Origin: an uncultured Clostridia bacterium
GTDB lineage: Bacteria > Bacillota > Clostridia > Christensenellales > Borkfalkiaceae
Direction: 5' to 3'
DNA length: 5,756 bases
Assembly (NCBI GenBank): GCA_947177495.1
Contig: CAMWUS010000097.1
Location: 1 to 5,756, forward strand
Each line of letters begins with the position of its first letter. Position 1 is the first letter of the stretch. A program made the position numbers and the translations under genes. The notes beneath the pieces are model-generated. The model was not told where the DNA came from and searched no databases. It was given only the letters and a program-made list of their open reading frames with translations. Of this stretch, positions 1 to 5,756 are shown piece by piece.

Positions 1-970
1 ACTTGGAGATTAGATAGCTCTCAAACAGCACTTTGCGCGACTGAACCGTAGCAGCGTCGGAGAGTACCACGCGGTTGTCTGCCTGCATGGCGTCGCTACT
101 TACAATGCGAAGCTCCAACTGCGCGAACTGATGTATCGAAGAAGTCAGCACAAAATCCGTCGGCTCTTCTTTGACTGCCGTCACTTCGGTCTCGTCAACC
201 TTTTGCAGTTCTTCCCCTGCGTTTTCGGCAATCCAAAGTTCTACTTTGATTGTCGCGTCGGCAGCATAGGAAATCACTTGTCCCAAGCCGCGCACGCCGT
301 TTGTATCGGTGTCGTAGCCGTAGCGGTAAAACGCATAATTTTGCTCTTCGCCCGATACGTCCACAAGCGTGAGCGCGTCGTTTACTTCGTACTGCTTATC
401 GGTGACCAAATACATGAGCGCCGAACGATTGGCGTCGAAATATCTCTGCGCAACCGACAGAGCGGATTTACAATCGGAAGCCGTCCAACCCGCCGAAAGC
501 CCTTCCACAAAGAGTTTGGCTTGCTGTTTGTTGGAAACGCCCTCGAACACGACGTCGGTAGACTCCCCCGCAAACACGAGCGAATAGGTACTGCCGTCGT
601 GCGAATCGTCGATGATTTCGTTGACTTTCGTCTTGGCGATTTCGAAGCGAGTCAGCTTGCCCTGCTGCATATTCATGCTTGCCGAGCCGTCTAAAATAAT
701 ATAGACGTCGTTTGCCGAATTGGGCACCGTGAACACGGGGTGCGCGATTGCTACCGTTACGAACAGCACGGCGAACACCTGCAACAACAGCGAAATGATA
801 CCCGTAAGTTTGGAAATGGGCTTTCTCTTTTTTAAGAACTTTTCGCTCAGCTCCCACAAATACGTGGAAGGCACGACTTGCTCGGTGTATTTGGATTTAA
901 TGATATAGATGATGACGATAATGGGAATACCGATCAGCCCCAACAGCCCGAGAGGATAATAGAATCTCAT
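1..970 (-). CDS. BatA-like membrane-anchored VWA protein, C-terminus beyond the window
   Basis: I translated this frame by hand from ATG at 970. It stays open for 323 codons to the window edge, so the C-terminus is missing. The N-terminus has a hydrophobic segment at about residues 6-24, then a short basic loop containing VPSTYLWEL, then a second membrane segment at about 55-80. This two-helix layout is that of the BatA / aerotolerance-regulator N-terminal family. A von Willebrand factor A domain follows from about residue 88, with an intact MIDAS motif DGSASM at 94-99 (D94, S96, S98), a possible MIDAS threonine in GWTASD near 163, and LVTD at 188-191. Residues from about 240 to 305 look like an Ig-like beta domain ending in QADNRVVL. 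The VWA domain should be extracytoplasmic or membrane-proximal and bind a divalent metal and a protein partner. The start overlaps the stop of the DUF58 gene (ATGA), which implies translational coupling. The exact function is unknown; the family call is firm. Confidence 0.9.
   Translation of the reverse strand, partial: MRFYYPLGLLGLIGIPIIVIIYIIKSKYTEQVVPSTYLWELSEKFLKKRKPISKLTGIISLLLQVFAVLFVTVAIAHPVFTVPNSANDVYIILDGSASMNMQQGKLTRFEIAKTKVNEIIDDSHDGSTYSLVFAGESTDVVFEGVSNKQQAKLFVEGLSAGWTASDCKSALSVAQRYFDANRSALMYLVTDKQYEVNDALTLVDVSGEEQNYAFYRYGYDTDTNGVRGLGQVISYAADATIKVELWIAENAGEELQKVDETEVTAVKEEPTDFVLTSSIHQFAQLELRIVSSDAMQADNRVVLSDAATVQSRKVLFESYLISK
967..970 (-). other. ATGA stop/start overlap between the DUF58 and BatA-like genes
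   Basis: The TGA stop of the DUF58 gene (969-967) shares bases with the ATG of the BatA-like gene (970-968). Such overlaps usually mean that a terminating ribosome re-initiates on the next gene, keeping the two products in step. This fits two proteins that act in one complex. Confidence 0.85.
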
Positions 971-1851
971 TCCAACACCCCCGAACCGACGAATTTTTCG
1001 AAGATGATTTCTTCTATCGGTTTATCGTCTTCGGCGAGCAGATACTGCGCGCCGCGTGCCGCGCAATAGCCCTGCAAGCGATCCTGCACGAAGCGCAACG
1101 CCTCGCGGTATGCCAAAATAATGTCTTTGCGGATATTTTTGCGGTAGCTCTTCTTCTCGTTCTCGCTGTCGTAAAAAATATTTTTCCCGCGTACCTTGGG
1201 GTTAAGCTCTTCCTGCGAGAGCACCTGCACGCACAGCAAATCGCGCTTTTTATCTACGAGATAATCGATTGCGCTTTCGTAGTCGTGGTCGGTCAAAAAG
1301 TCGGAAATGACCACCGAAAGCCCGTCGCCGTAGCCCACCTTGGAGGGCAAAATGCCGTCGGAAATAAAGCAGTCGCCGCCAAACTCAATATTGTTGAGCT
1401 TGCCGATTTCGGCAAAGTAGCGCTCTTTTCCCGCAATGCCCGAAATGATTTCCGTCACCTCGCTCTCGCGCACGGTATACACGGAAACTCTATCGAGCTC
1501 GGAAACGGACAGATATGCAAGCGCGGCGGCGATTTCCAAAGCCGTTTGCGCTTTTTTGCCCGTGCCGTATTCCATGGAGCGGCTTACGTCGATATAAATT
1601 TTGGTGTGCAGCCTGCGTTCGTCGAGATAAAGTTTGAGGTTGAGCACCTCGCTCCGCGCATAGGCGTTCCAGTCAATCTTGGTGATATCGTCGCCCGGCA
1701 TATAATTTCGGTAATCGACAAATTCGCAAGACGAACCGTACGTCTTGCTTTTGTGATTGCCGCCGAACATGCCGGCTATGTTGTTTTTCAAAGCGGTTTG
1801 CAGGGTTTCCAATCGCCCCAAAAACGCTTCGTCTATCACAAGATTGCGCAT
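967..1851 (-). CDS. DUF58 family protein with VWA-like metal site
   Basis: This 294-residue protein shows the DUF58 signature. GSSCEFVDYRNYMPGDD (about 39-55) runs into ITKIDWNAYARSE (56-68), the conserved EF-x-DYR-x-Y-x-PGDD...IDW...AR block. A strand with IDVSRSM follows at 87-93, a D-x-S-x-S MIDAS-like metal site (D88, S90, S92). VVISDFL at 180-186 is the later VWA-type strand. No membrane helix is visible, unlike many DUF58 proteins that carry two N-terminal helices, so this is the short soluble form and probably cytoplasmic. DUF58 proteins are consistently encoded beside MoxR ATPases and are thought to be partners or adaptors for them. The start at 1851 lies 16 bases after the MoxR stop, with only a weak AGG about 8 bases upstream. 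The length is normal for the short form. The substrate is unknown. Confidence 0.93.
   Translation of the reverse strand: MRNLVIDEAFLGRLETLQTALKNNIAGMFGGNHKSKTYGSSCEFVDYRNYMPGDDITKIDWNAYARSEVLNLKLYLDERRLHTKIYIDVSRSMEYGTGKKAQTALEIAAALAYLSVSELDRVSVYTVRESEVTEIISGIAGKERYFAEIGKLNNIEFGGDCFISDGILPSKVGYGDGLSVVISDFLTDHDYESAIDYLVDKKRDLLCVQVLSQEELNPKVRGKNIFYDSENEKKSYRKNIRKDIILAYREALRFVQDRLQGYCAARGAQYLLAEDDKPIEEIIFEKFVGSGVLE
978..982 (-). promoter_or_regulatory. Possible ribosome binding site for the BatA-like gene
   Basis: A GGGGG run inside the last codons of the DUF58 gene lies 7 bases before the ATG at 970. It is a G-rich but non-canonical Shine-Dalgarno sequence and supports the chosen start. Initiation may depend more on coupling through the ATGA overlap than on this site. 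Confidence 0.4.
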
Positions 1852-1867
1852 AATGTTTGCCTATGGG

Positions 1868-2875
1868 TTACGCGTCGAGCTTACCCGAATTTTTATCCTT
1901 TGCGTTTTCGCTGATGAGTTTTGTAATCACGTCGTCCACCGTCAGTTTTTCGTTCATGGCGGCGTAGTTGATCTTCATTCTATGGCGCAAAATGGGATAC
2001 GCCAAAGCGTCGATGTCCTCGTAAGAAACGTTGAAACGCCCTTCGATGAGCGCCCGCACCTTTGCGGCAGTAATGAACGCCTGTGAAGCGCGGGGCGAAC
2101 AGCCGTATTTGATATATTTCTTTGCAACTTCGCCGCTGTCGGGAAGCTCGGGGTGCGTGCGCGAAACAAGGCGCATTGCATAGTAGAGCACGTCGGGTAC
2201 GACGGGCACTTGCTTAGCAAGCTCGCGCATGGCGAGAATGGTCTCGCCGTTTACCACCGCGTTTGCCGTTTCGTCCATGGTGATTTGCGTCATGTTTACG
2301 ATGTCGGCAAGCTCCTCCACCGAGGGGAAGCCGACCAAAAGCTTAAACATAAAGCGGTCCATCTGCGCTTCGGGCAACGGATAGGTACCGTCCTGCTCAA
2401 TAGGGTTTTGCGTAGCAAGCACGAAGAACGGCTCGCTGAGCGGGTAAGTTTTCCCCGCAACGGTCACCTTGTGCTCCTGCATTACTTCGAGCATTGCCGA
2501 CTGCGTTTTAGGCGTAGCGCGGTTGATTTCGTCCGCCAAAACGAGGTTGGCGAAAATAGGTCCGCGGCGGAATTCCGTTTTCATCTTGCCCGCCTCGTCC
2601 TTTTCGATTACGTTCGTGCCCGTCACGTCCGAAGGCATTAAGTCGGGCGTGAACTGAATGCGCGAGAACGGCAATTCAAGTACTTTCCCGAGCGAGCGTA
2701 CAAGGCGGGTTTTGCCCACCCCCGGCACGCCCTCCAACAGCACGTTGCCGCCTGCAATGATGGCAATGATAACGTTGCTTACGATGTCTTCCTGCCCTAC
2801 CAAGTCTTTCTTGATTTCCTGCTTGATTTGCTGAACCGAGCGGCTGAAATTTTCCACTTGCGCTTTGTTGTCCAT
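1868..2875 (-). CDS. MoxR-family AAA+ ATPase
   Basis: This is a complete 335-residue AAA+ ATPase of the MoxR type (AAA_3 core plus C-terminal lid). Visible motifs are Walker A GVPGVGKT (49-56), the conserved FTPDLMPSDVTG (75-86), Walker B LVLADEIN (111-118), a helix with TPKTQSAMLEVMQE (121-134), sensor 1 ATQNP (154-158), the QMDRF arginine-finger region (171-175) and sensor 2 GCSPRAS (258-264). All key residues are present, so it should hydrolyse ATP as a hexameric ring in the cytoplasm. MoxR proteins are chaperone-like and act with VWA-domain partners, here the DUF58 and BatA-like products encoded directly downstream. The start at 2875 is supported by an AAGAGG site 6 bases upstream. It lies 14 bases after the stop of the membrane-protein gene, so it is co-transcribed. 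The family is certain; the client is not known. Confidence 0.97.
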   Translation of the reverse strand: MDNKAQVENFSRSVQQIKQEIKKDLVGQEDIVSNVIIAIIAGGNVLLEGVPGVGKTRLVRSLGKVLELPFSRIQFTPDLMPSDVTGTNVIEKDEAGKMKTEFRRGPIFANLVLADEINRATPKTQSAMLEVMQEHKVTVAGKTYPLSEPFFVLATQNPIEQDGTYPLPEAQMDRFMFKLLVGFPSVEELADIVNMTQITMDETANAVVNGETILAMRELAKQVPVVPDVLYYAMRLVSRTHPELPDSGEVAKKYIKYGCSPRASQAFITAAKVRALIEGRFNVSYEDIDALAYPILRHRMKINYAAMNEKLTVDDVITKLISENAKDKNSGKLDA

Positions 2876-2881
2876 GTTTTA

Positions 2882-2887
2882 CCTCTT
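2882..2887 (-). promoter_or_regulatory. Shine-Dalgarno site for the MoxR gene
   Basis: AAGAGG sits 6 bases before the ATG at 2875, inside the 14-base gap after the upstream stop. It is the best ribosome binding site in the operon, fixes the MoxR start, and may mean this ATPase is translated more strongly than its neighbours. Confidence 0.8.
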
Positions 2888-2889
2888 GT

Positions 2890-3975
2890 TTATTCTTCTT
2901 CGTTCACTCTTAAATCTGCAAAATAAGTTGCAACGATGTTTTCCCATTCTTCCCGCGATATGGTGCCTTCCAACATTGCGTTTTGAATGATGGCGTAATA
3001 TTTTTCACGTACCTCGGGATCGCCGCTCGACACGTACCCTTTTTCGGGGTCGAAGAACGGAACGCCGTCGATAATGAGTTCCCCCGTGCCCGTGTTGTTT
3101 CCGGGCGCTTTCGGCGGCTCGTCGCCGGTATTATCCGGCGGAGTATCGGGCGTATTGCCGTCGCTCGGCTGCGGCAACGAAAAAATCTCGTACAACCGCT
3201 TCACCACGTATTCGCCCTCTTCGCTGTTGCGCGTTTTCTGCTCCTCCTGCACGCCCTCCGCCTCGTTGGCGTCGCGCACAGTGTTGCGCACATTACTTAC
3301 GGTGTTCTGCACGAACACGGGCAAACTGTTTTGCGAAACGCCCGAAACGAGCATGCTCCTTAAAGCTTCCAACTCGCCGACAATGCCCGTCTTGGTATTG
3401 TTGTCCGCCTTCTGAGAAGCCTTTACGTAATCGATGAGCTCGTCAAGCGCCTGCCATTCCCAATCGGTGACTTCGCGCGGGGGATCGTAAGGCTGCGTGC
3501 TCTGTCCGCCGTCATCCGTGCTCGCATAGACTGCCACAATGGGCAGAGCGCACACGCCGAGCGCGAACACCGCCGCCAAAGCAATCGTGAGTGCCAAATT
3601 GCGGAAAGACAGTTTTGTGACGCCCGACAACGCGGAAGCCGTATCGGCGCGCTGCAAGTCAAGCATTTTGCCCTCTTCGTCCTTGTACATAAGCGCGGTT
3701 TGCACGCGCTCGTTTAAGTGAAGTTCGCTATCCAGCCGCGCGGCGATTTTTTTATCGTCGGTGCGGAAGAACAAAAACGCAATGCCGCCGCCCAAGCAAA
3801 ATCCGCCCAAAGCAATGAGCAAATACCAAACCCAAAGCATATGAACGCCGTTTAAAAGACACGGTAAAAGCACGGCGTTCAAGGCAACGACGCAAGCCGC
3901 CGCCCCCGCCAATACGCATTTTACTGCCGTCTCTATTTGTATTCTTTTTTTGAATTTGAGAAATTGTTCGTTCAT
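2890..3975 (-). CDS. Three-helix membrane protein leading the MoxR operon (DUF4175-like N-terminus)
   Basis: I do not recognise this 361-residue protein as a named family. Hydrophobic helices lie at about 17-42, 47-70 and 127-150. The basic N-terminus (KFKKR) suggests that it starts in the cytoplasm, that residues 71-126 are cytoplasmic, and that residues 151-361 lie outside. The cytoplasmic stretch contains KKIAARLDSELHLNERVQTA (75-94). This resembles the 'A-x-x-LD-x-x-L-x-L-x-x-R-x-x-TAL' pattern seen after the first two helices of DUF4175-type proteins, which also accompany MoxR/DUF58/VWA cassettes. The outer part has a mostly helical, charged stretch (168-265), a Pro/Asn/Gly/Thr-rich linker (about 268-297) and a compact C-terminal piece (298-361) with FFDPEKGY and a terminal helix. 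At 361 residues it is much shorter than full DUF4175 proteins. The start at 3975 has no clear Shine-Dalgarno site. Plausibly it is a membrane platform or client receptor for the ATPase; that role is inferred from position only. Confidence 0.85.
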   Translation of the reverse strand: MNEQFLKFKKRIQIETAVKCVLAGAAACVVALNAVLLPCLLNGVHMLWVWYLLIALGGFCLGGGIAFLFFRTDDKKIAARLDSELHLNERVQTALMYKDEEGKMLDLQRADTASALSGVTKLSFRNLALTIALAAVFALGVCALPIVAVYASTDDGGQSTQPYDPPREVTDWEWQALDELIDYVKASQKADNNTKTGIVGELEALRSMLVSGVSQNSLPVFVQNTVSNVRNTVRDANEAEGVQEEQKTRNSEEGEYVVKRLYEIFSLPQPSDGNTPDTPPDNTGDEPPKAPGNNTGTGELIIDGVPFFDPEKGYVSSGDPEVREKYYAIIQNAMLEGTISREEWENIVATYFADLRVNEEE

Positions 3976-3980
3976 AGCGT

Positions 3981-4006
3981 TTTTTGCGCCCCGTTTTGGG
4001 CAAAAA
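3981..4006 (-). other. Hairpin just upstream of the membrane-protein start codon
   Basis: On the minus strand TTTTTGCCC and GGG-GC-GCAAAAA can fold back over AAAAC, giving about 10 bp with a two-base bulge. It ends 6 bases before the ATG at 3973-3975, covering the place where a ribosome binding site should lie. No AGGAGG-like site is visible there. Much of the stem is A-U pairs, so it is only moderately stable. Confidence 0.35.
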
Positions 4007-4039
4007 GGAATAGTCTTAATAATACGCGTAAACTATCCC
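4002..4039 (-). terminator. Candidate intrinsic terminator, competing with the 4032-4056 hairpin
   Basis: On the minus strand GGGATAGTTT (4039-4030) can pair with AGACTATTCC (4016-4007) over 10 bp including two G-U wobbles, around a 13-base loop. A run of five T (4006-4002) follows. This is the shape of an intrinsic terminator. It uses the same bases as the 3' arm of the stronger upstream hairpin, so only one of the two can form. It could end the surface-protein transcript or attenuate the MoxR operon. The stem is only moderately stable. Confidence 0.4.
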
Positions 4040-4056
4040 GCAAAAAACGGGATAGT
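4032..4056 (-). other. Perfect 9-bp hairpin in the leader
   Basis: ACTATCCCG and CGGGATAGT form a perfect 9-bp stem around a 7-base loop of six T and one G (as read on the minus strand). Four G-C pairs close the loop, so it should be stable in RNA. It is followed only by TTACG, too weak a U-tract for a normal intrinsic terminator on this strand. On the plus strand it is followed by CTCC, so it is not a plus-strand terminator either. Its 3' arm can pair instead with the downstream segment at 4007-4016. Confidence 0.75.
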
Positions 4057-4098
4057 CTCCGCATGGTTTTATAAAATTTTGTGGAACTTACCGCTCGG

Positions 4099-5756
4099 TT
4101 ATGCTTCTTGGGTGAGGATAACGTATTCGAAGAAGAAATACGTGTCGCTTACAATCACAAGACCTGCGTCACCGATAACAAACTGCAATTCGAAAGTTTC
4201 TATCGTTCCAAAGTTATCCGCCTCGAAAGTAGCAGTATAAACGTCTTCAACCGGATCGGAAATCGTTAAGTTGAAGGTAAACGTACCGCCTCCGAAAGGA
4301 TCCGGATCGACAACTACGAACGTACCTTCCGTTAAATCCGGGTTTAACGTTATGGTGATATCCATATCGCGATCTGTTCCCGTGTAAGCGCCTTCGGAAA
4401 CAACTTTTTCCAAAGTGAACGCTTCGCTGCTGACTACGCTGTCGGTAATGGAAATTTTACCGTCGACAAACGTGAAAGTTACGGTAACATCTTTCGGGAA
4501 GTAACTACTTGTGTCGGAATAGGTAAATGTAAAGGTGTTGTTTTCACCGGCTGCAATTTTAATTCTCTCGTTAATAGAATCCAAACCTTTTTCAACATTA
4601 TAGCTACCCACACCGAACTTGTCGAACGTGATCGTAATCGAACCGTCTGCATTCGTATAAGTACCTGCTTGCTCCGCAGTGAAAACATCTACTGCTTCTT
4701 CGATGCTAATCGTTGCGGGAATATACATAGAGTCTGTATTCGAAATCGTGCAAGACAGCACGTCGCCCTCTTTCACTGTGACAACTACACCCGTCGTAAA
4801 CTCAACGTCACCGTTGGTAAAGACGATGCGTCTATCTACGACACTGAAGATATAATTTCCTGCGGGCAACGTGAAGTAAACGGTTTCACCTTTCTTTACC
4901 GTAATCGTATTGTCGTCTTCTTCCATCGAAACTGCAATAGGATAGCCCTGACTGCCTTCCGCAAACGTTTGCGAAAGCGTAACGGTCTGCTCCGTATCGG
5001 ATACGATTGTAAAGTAGATATCTTCGCCTGCGGGAATAACCGCGGTGAATGTTCCGTCATCCTCGGTTGCCACTACCGGCTCGCCGTTCTTGATTTTCAC
5101 GGTGAATGCCGCAGTGCCCGTAACGGTTACGCCACTACCCTTCGTGGTCGCCAAGTGATAGATGACACCCGATTCGGCTTCTGCGGTAACGGTAAGCGAG
5201 TTGCCTTCCGCTTCGCCCGTCAGCTCTACCTCGGTTGCATCCAACCAAGTGCCGTCTATAACGCTAACCGTGATGGACGACTTGTAGAACAAACCCTCAT
5301 CCACGATAACGTTGATTTTGATTACCTGACCTTCCGTTGCGGTGATTTGGGTGCTCGCGTCGGTAGCGGTGGGATCGTCGAAGTTATACGTCGTACCGTC
5401 GATGGAGTAAGAAATGACAAAGTCACTATTATCGCAAATACCTTCGTCAAAGTATGCGTTGACCACGTAAGGACCCGCTTCCCCAACCGTATAGGTGAAG
5501 TAATAAGTGTTACCCGCAATCATATCGTTAATCGTTGCGGTACCTTCCTCTAAGGCTTTGGGATTATCCGCTTCCCATCCTGCGGCAGCCGTCGAAGGCG
5601 CTACGTTAAACGAGATTGCGGCGGGCTCATCCATAAACACACCGACGATAGCATCTTCGTTCAGATATACGGCGTCTTCGCCAACCAAATGAGCTCCGTA
5701 CGTTTCAAGCGGCGAATACTCATTTAAGCCGTAGTAAATGTTAACGTCGTCCGGAA
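4099..5756 (-). CDS. C-terminal part of a large secreted or surface protein with repeated beta-sandwich units
   Basis: The frame is open from the window edge to TAA at 4099-4101, so 551 residues are visible and the N-terminus (signal peptide, any catalytic or anchoring domain) is missing. A TTG at 5688 exists, but the frame continues upstream with matching composition, so it is not the start. The protein is acidic, rich in Thr, Val and Asp/Glu, poor in Lys/Arg and has only two cysteines, as expected for an exported beta-rich protein. Three units share a G-x-x-x-YFT core (AGNTYYFT at about 5517, AGEDIYFT at about 5031, KGETVYFT at about 4893), resembling the pre-peptidase C-terminal type of beta-sandwich. 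Two further units of about 95-100 residues follow in tandem (about 4686-4405 and 4404-4102), sharing G-x-YT, ITIT, FTF and a closing strand pattern. The C-terminus ends in VILTQEA, with no LPxTG sorting signal, hydrophobic tail, dockerin or S-layer repeat. A role in binding glycans or in surface structure is likely but not shown. Confidence 0.85.
   Translation of the reverse strand, partial: PDDVNIYYGLNEYSPLETYGAHLVGEDAVYLNEDAIVGVFMDEPAAISFNVAPSTAAAGWEADNPKALEEGTATINDMIAGNTYYFTYTVGEAGPYVVNAYFDEGICDNSDFVISYSIDGTTYNFDDPTATDASTQITATEGQVIKINVIVDEGLFYKSSITVSVIDGTWLDATEVELTGEAEGNSLTVTAEAESGVIYHLATTKGSGVTVTGTAAFTVKIKNGEPVVATEDDGTFTAVIPAGEDIYFTIVSDTEQTVTLSQTFAEGSQGYPIAVSMEEDDNTITVKKGETVYFTLPAGNYIFSVVDRRIVFTNGDVEFTTGVVVTVKEGDVLSCTISNTDSMYIPATISIEEAVDVFTAEQAGTYTNADGSITITFDKFGVGSYNVEKGLDSINERIKIAAGENNTFTFTYSDTSSYFPKDVTVTFTFVDGKISITDSVVSSEAFTLEKVVSEGAYTGTDRDMDITITLNPDLTEGTFVVVDPDPFGGGTFTFNLTISDPVEDVYTATFEADNFGTIETFELQFVIGDAGLVIVSDTYFFFEYVILTQEA

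Larger units (their letters stand above)
3976..4098 (-). promoter_or_regulatory. Intergenic leader between surface-protein gene and MoxR operon
   Basis: This 123-base gap is the only substantial non-coding stretch. Read on the minus strand it holds, in order, an AT-rich block with TATAAA (4073-4068), a 9-bp hairpin (4056-4032), a TATTAT that could serve as a -10 box (4024-4019) but lacks a convincing -35, a terminator-like U-run (4006-4002), and a hairpin just ahead of the start codon (4006-3981). It therefore probably separates two transcription units, or meters read-through from the surface-protein gene into the operon. Which of these it does cannot be decided from the sequence. Confidence 0.5.

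Noticed and set aside
131..694. Plus-strand open frame of 187 codons
   Set aside because: It lies antisense to the BatA-like gene, whose VWA motif and membrane segments read clearly on the minus strand. The plus-strand product is Arg/His/Phe-rich with no domain.
468..857. Minus-strand open frame of 129 codons
   Set aside because: It is another frame within the BatA-like gene. The product is Arg-rich and shows no recognisable motif.
1285..1914. Plus-strand open frame of 209 codons
   Set aside because: It is antisense to the DUF58 gene and crosses into the MoxR gene end. It is a by-product of codon bias and has no plausible domain.
2153..2641. Plus-strand open frame of 162 codons
   Set aside because: It is antisense to the core of the MoxR ATPase. 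The His/Arg-rich translation is typical of a shadow frame.
4068..4073. TATAAA as a -10 box for the operon
   Set aside because: No -35-like sequence lies about 17 bases upstream (GAGCGG is found there), and the block is a simple AT palindrome.
4669..5553. Plus-strand open frame of 294 codons
   Set aside because: It is antisense to the surface protein. Despite its length it is rich in Arg, Cys and Asn-Arg pairs with no domain order, while the minus-strand frame shows repeated beta units and runs through the window edge.
5686..5688. TTG as the start of the surface protein
   Set aside because: The frame remains open for 22 more codons to the window edge with the same kind of composition, and there is no signal peptide after the TTG. 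The gene is cut by the window.
1..5756. CRISPR array, tRNA/rRNA genes, insertion sequences, phage genes
   Set aside because: I saw no regularly spaced repeats, cloverleaf or rRNA sequence, transposase motifs or terminal inverted repeats. Coding genes fill all but about 150 bases.

Overview
The window reads as one coherent block of minus-strand genes from a bacterium, most likely a Gram-positive Clostridia-type anaerobe. That placement is an inference. It rests on the secreted beta-sandwich protein, the MoxR/DUF58/VWA cassette and the mid-range base composition; no ribosomal or taxonomic marker is present. All five genes run right to left, so transcription goes from position 5756 toward 1. The first and last genes are cut by the window edges. 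The long plus-strand frames are shadows of these genes.

Layout in transcription order: (1) 5756-4099, the C-terminal 551 residues of a large, acidic, Thr/Val-rich secreted or surface protein built of repeated beta-sandwich-like units. (2) 4098-3976, a 123-base intergenic leader with a strong hairpin, a competing terminator-like hairpin and further complementary segments, an attenuator-like arrangement. (3) 3975-2890, a three-helix membrane protein of 361 residues that resembles the N-terminal part of DUF4175-type proteins. (4) 2875-1868, a MoxR-family AAA+ ATPase. (5) 1851-967, a DUF58 protein with a VWA-like metal site. (6) 970 to beyond 1, a BatA-like membrane-anchored VWA protein that overlaps the DUF58 gene by ATGA.

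Genes 3-6 are spaced by 14 and 16 bases and then overlap by 4, so they are almost certainly one operon. In this widespread cassette type, MoxR is thought to act as a chaperone-like ATPase working with DUF58 and VWA partners at the membrane, on envelope or secreted clients or in metal insertion. The exact substrate is unknown in most organisms. The points most worth a second look are the three-segment leader ahead of the operon, the unfamiliar membrane protein that leads it, and the adjacent repeat-built surface protein, which might be a client or simply a neighbour.
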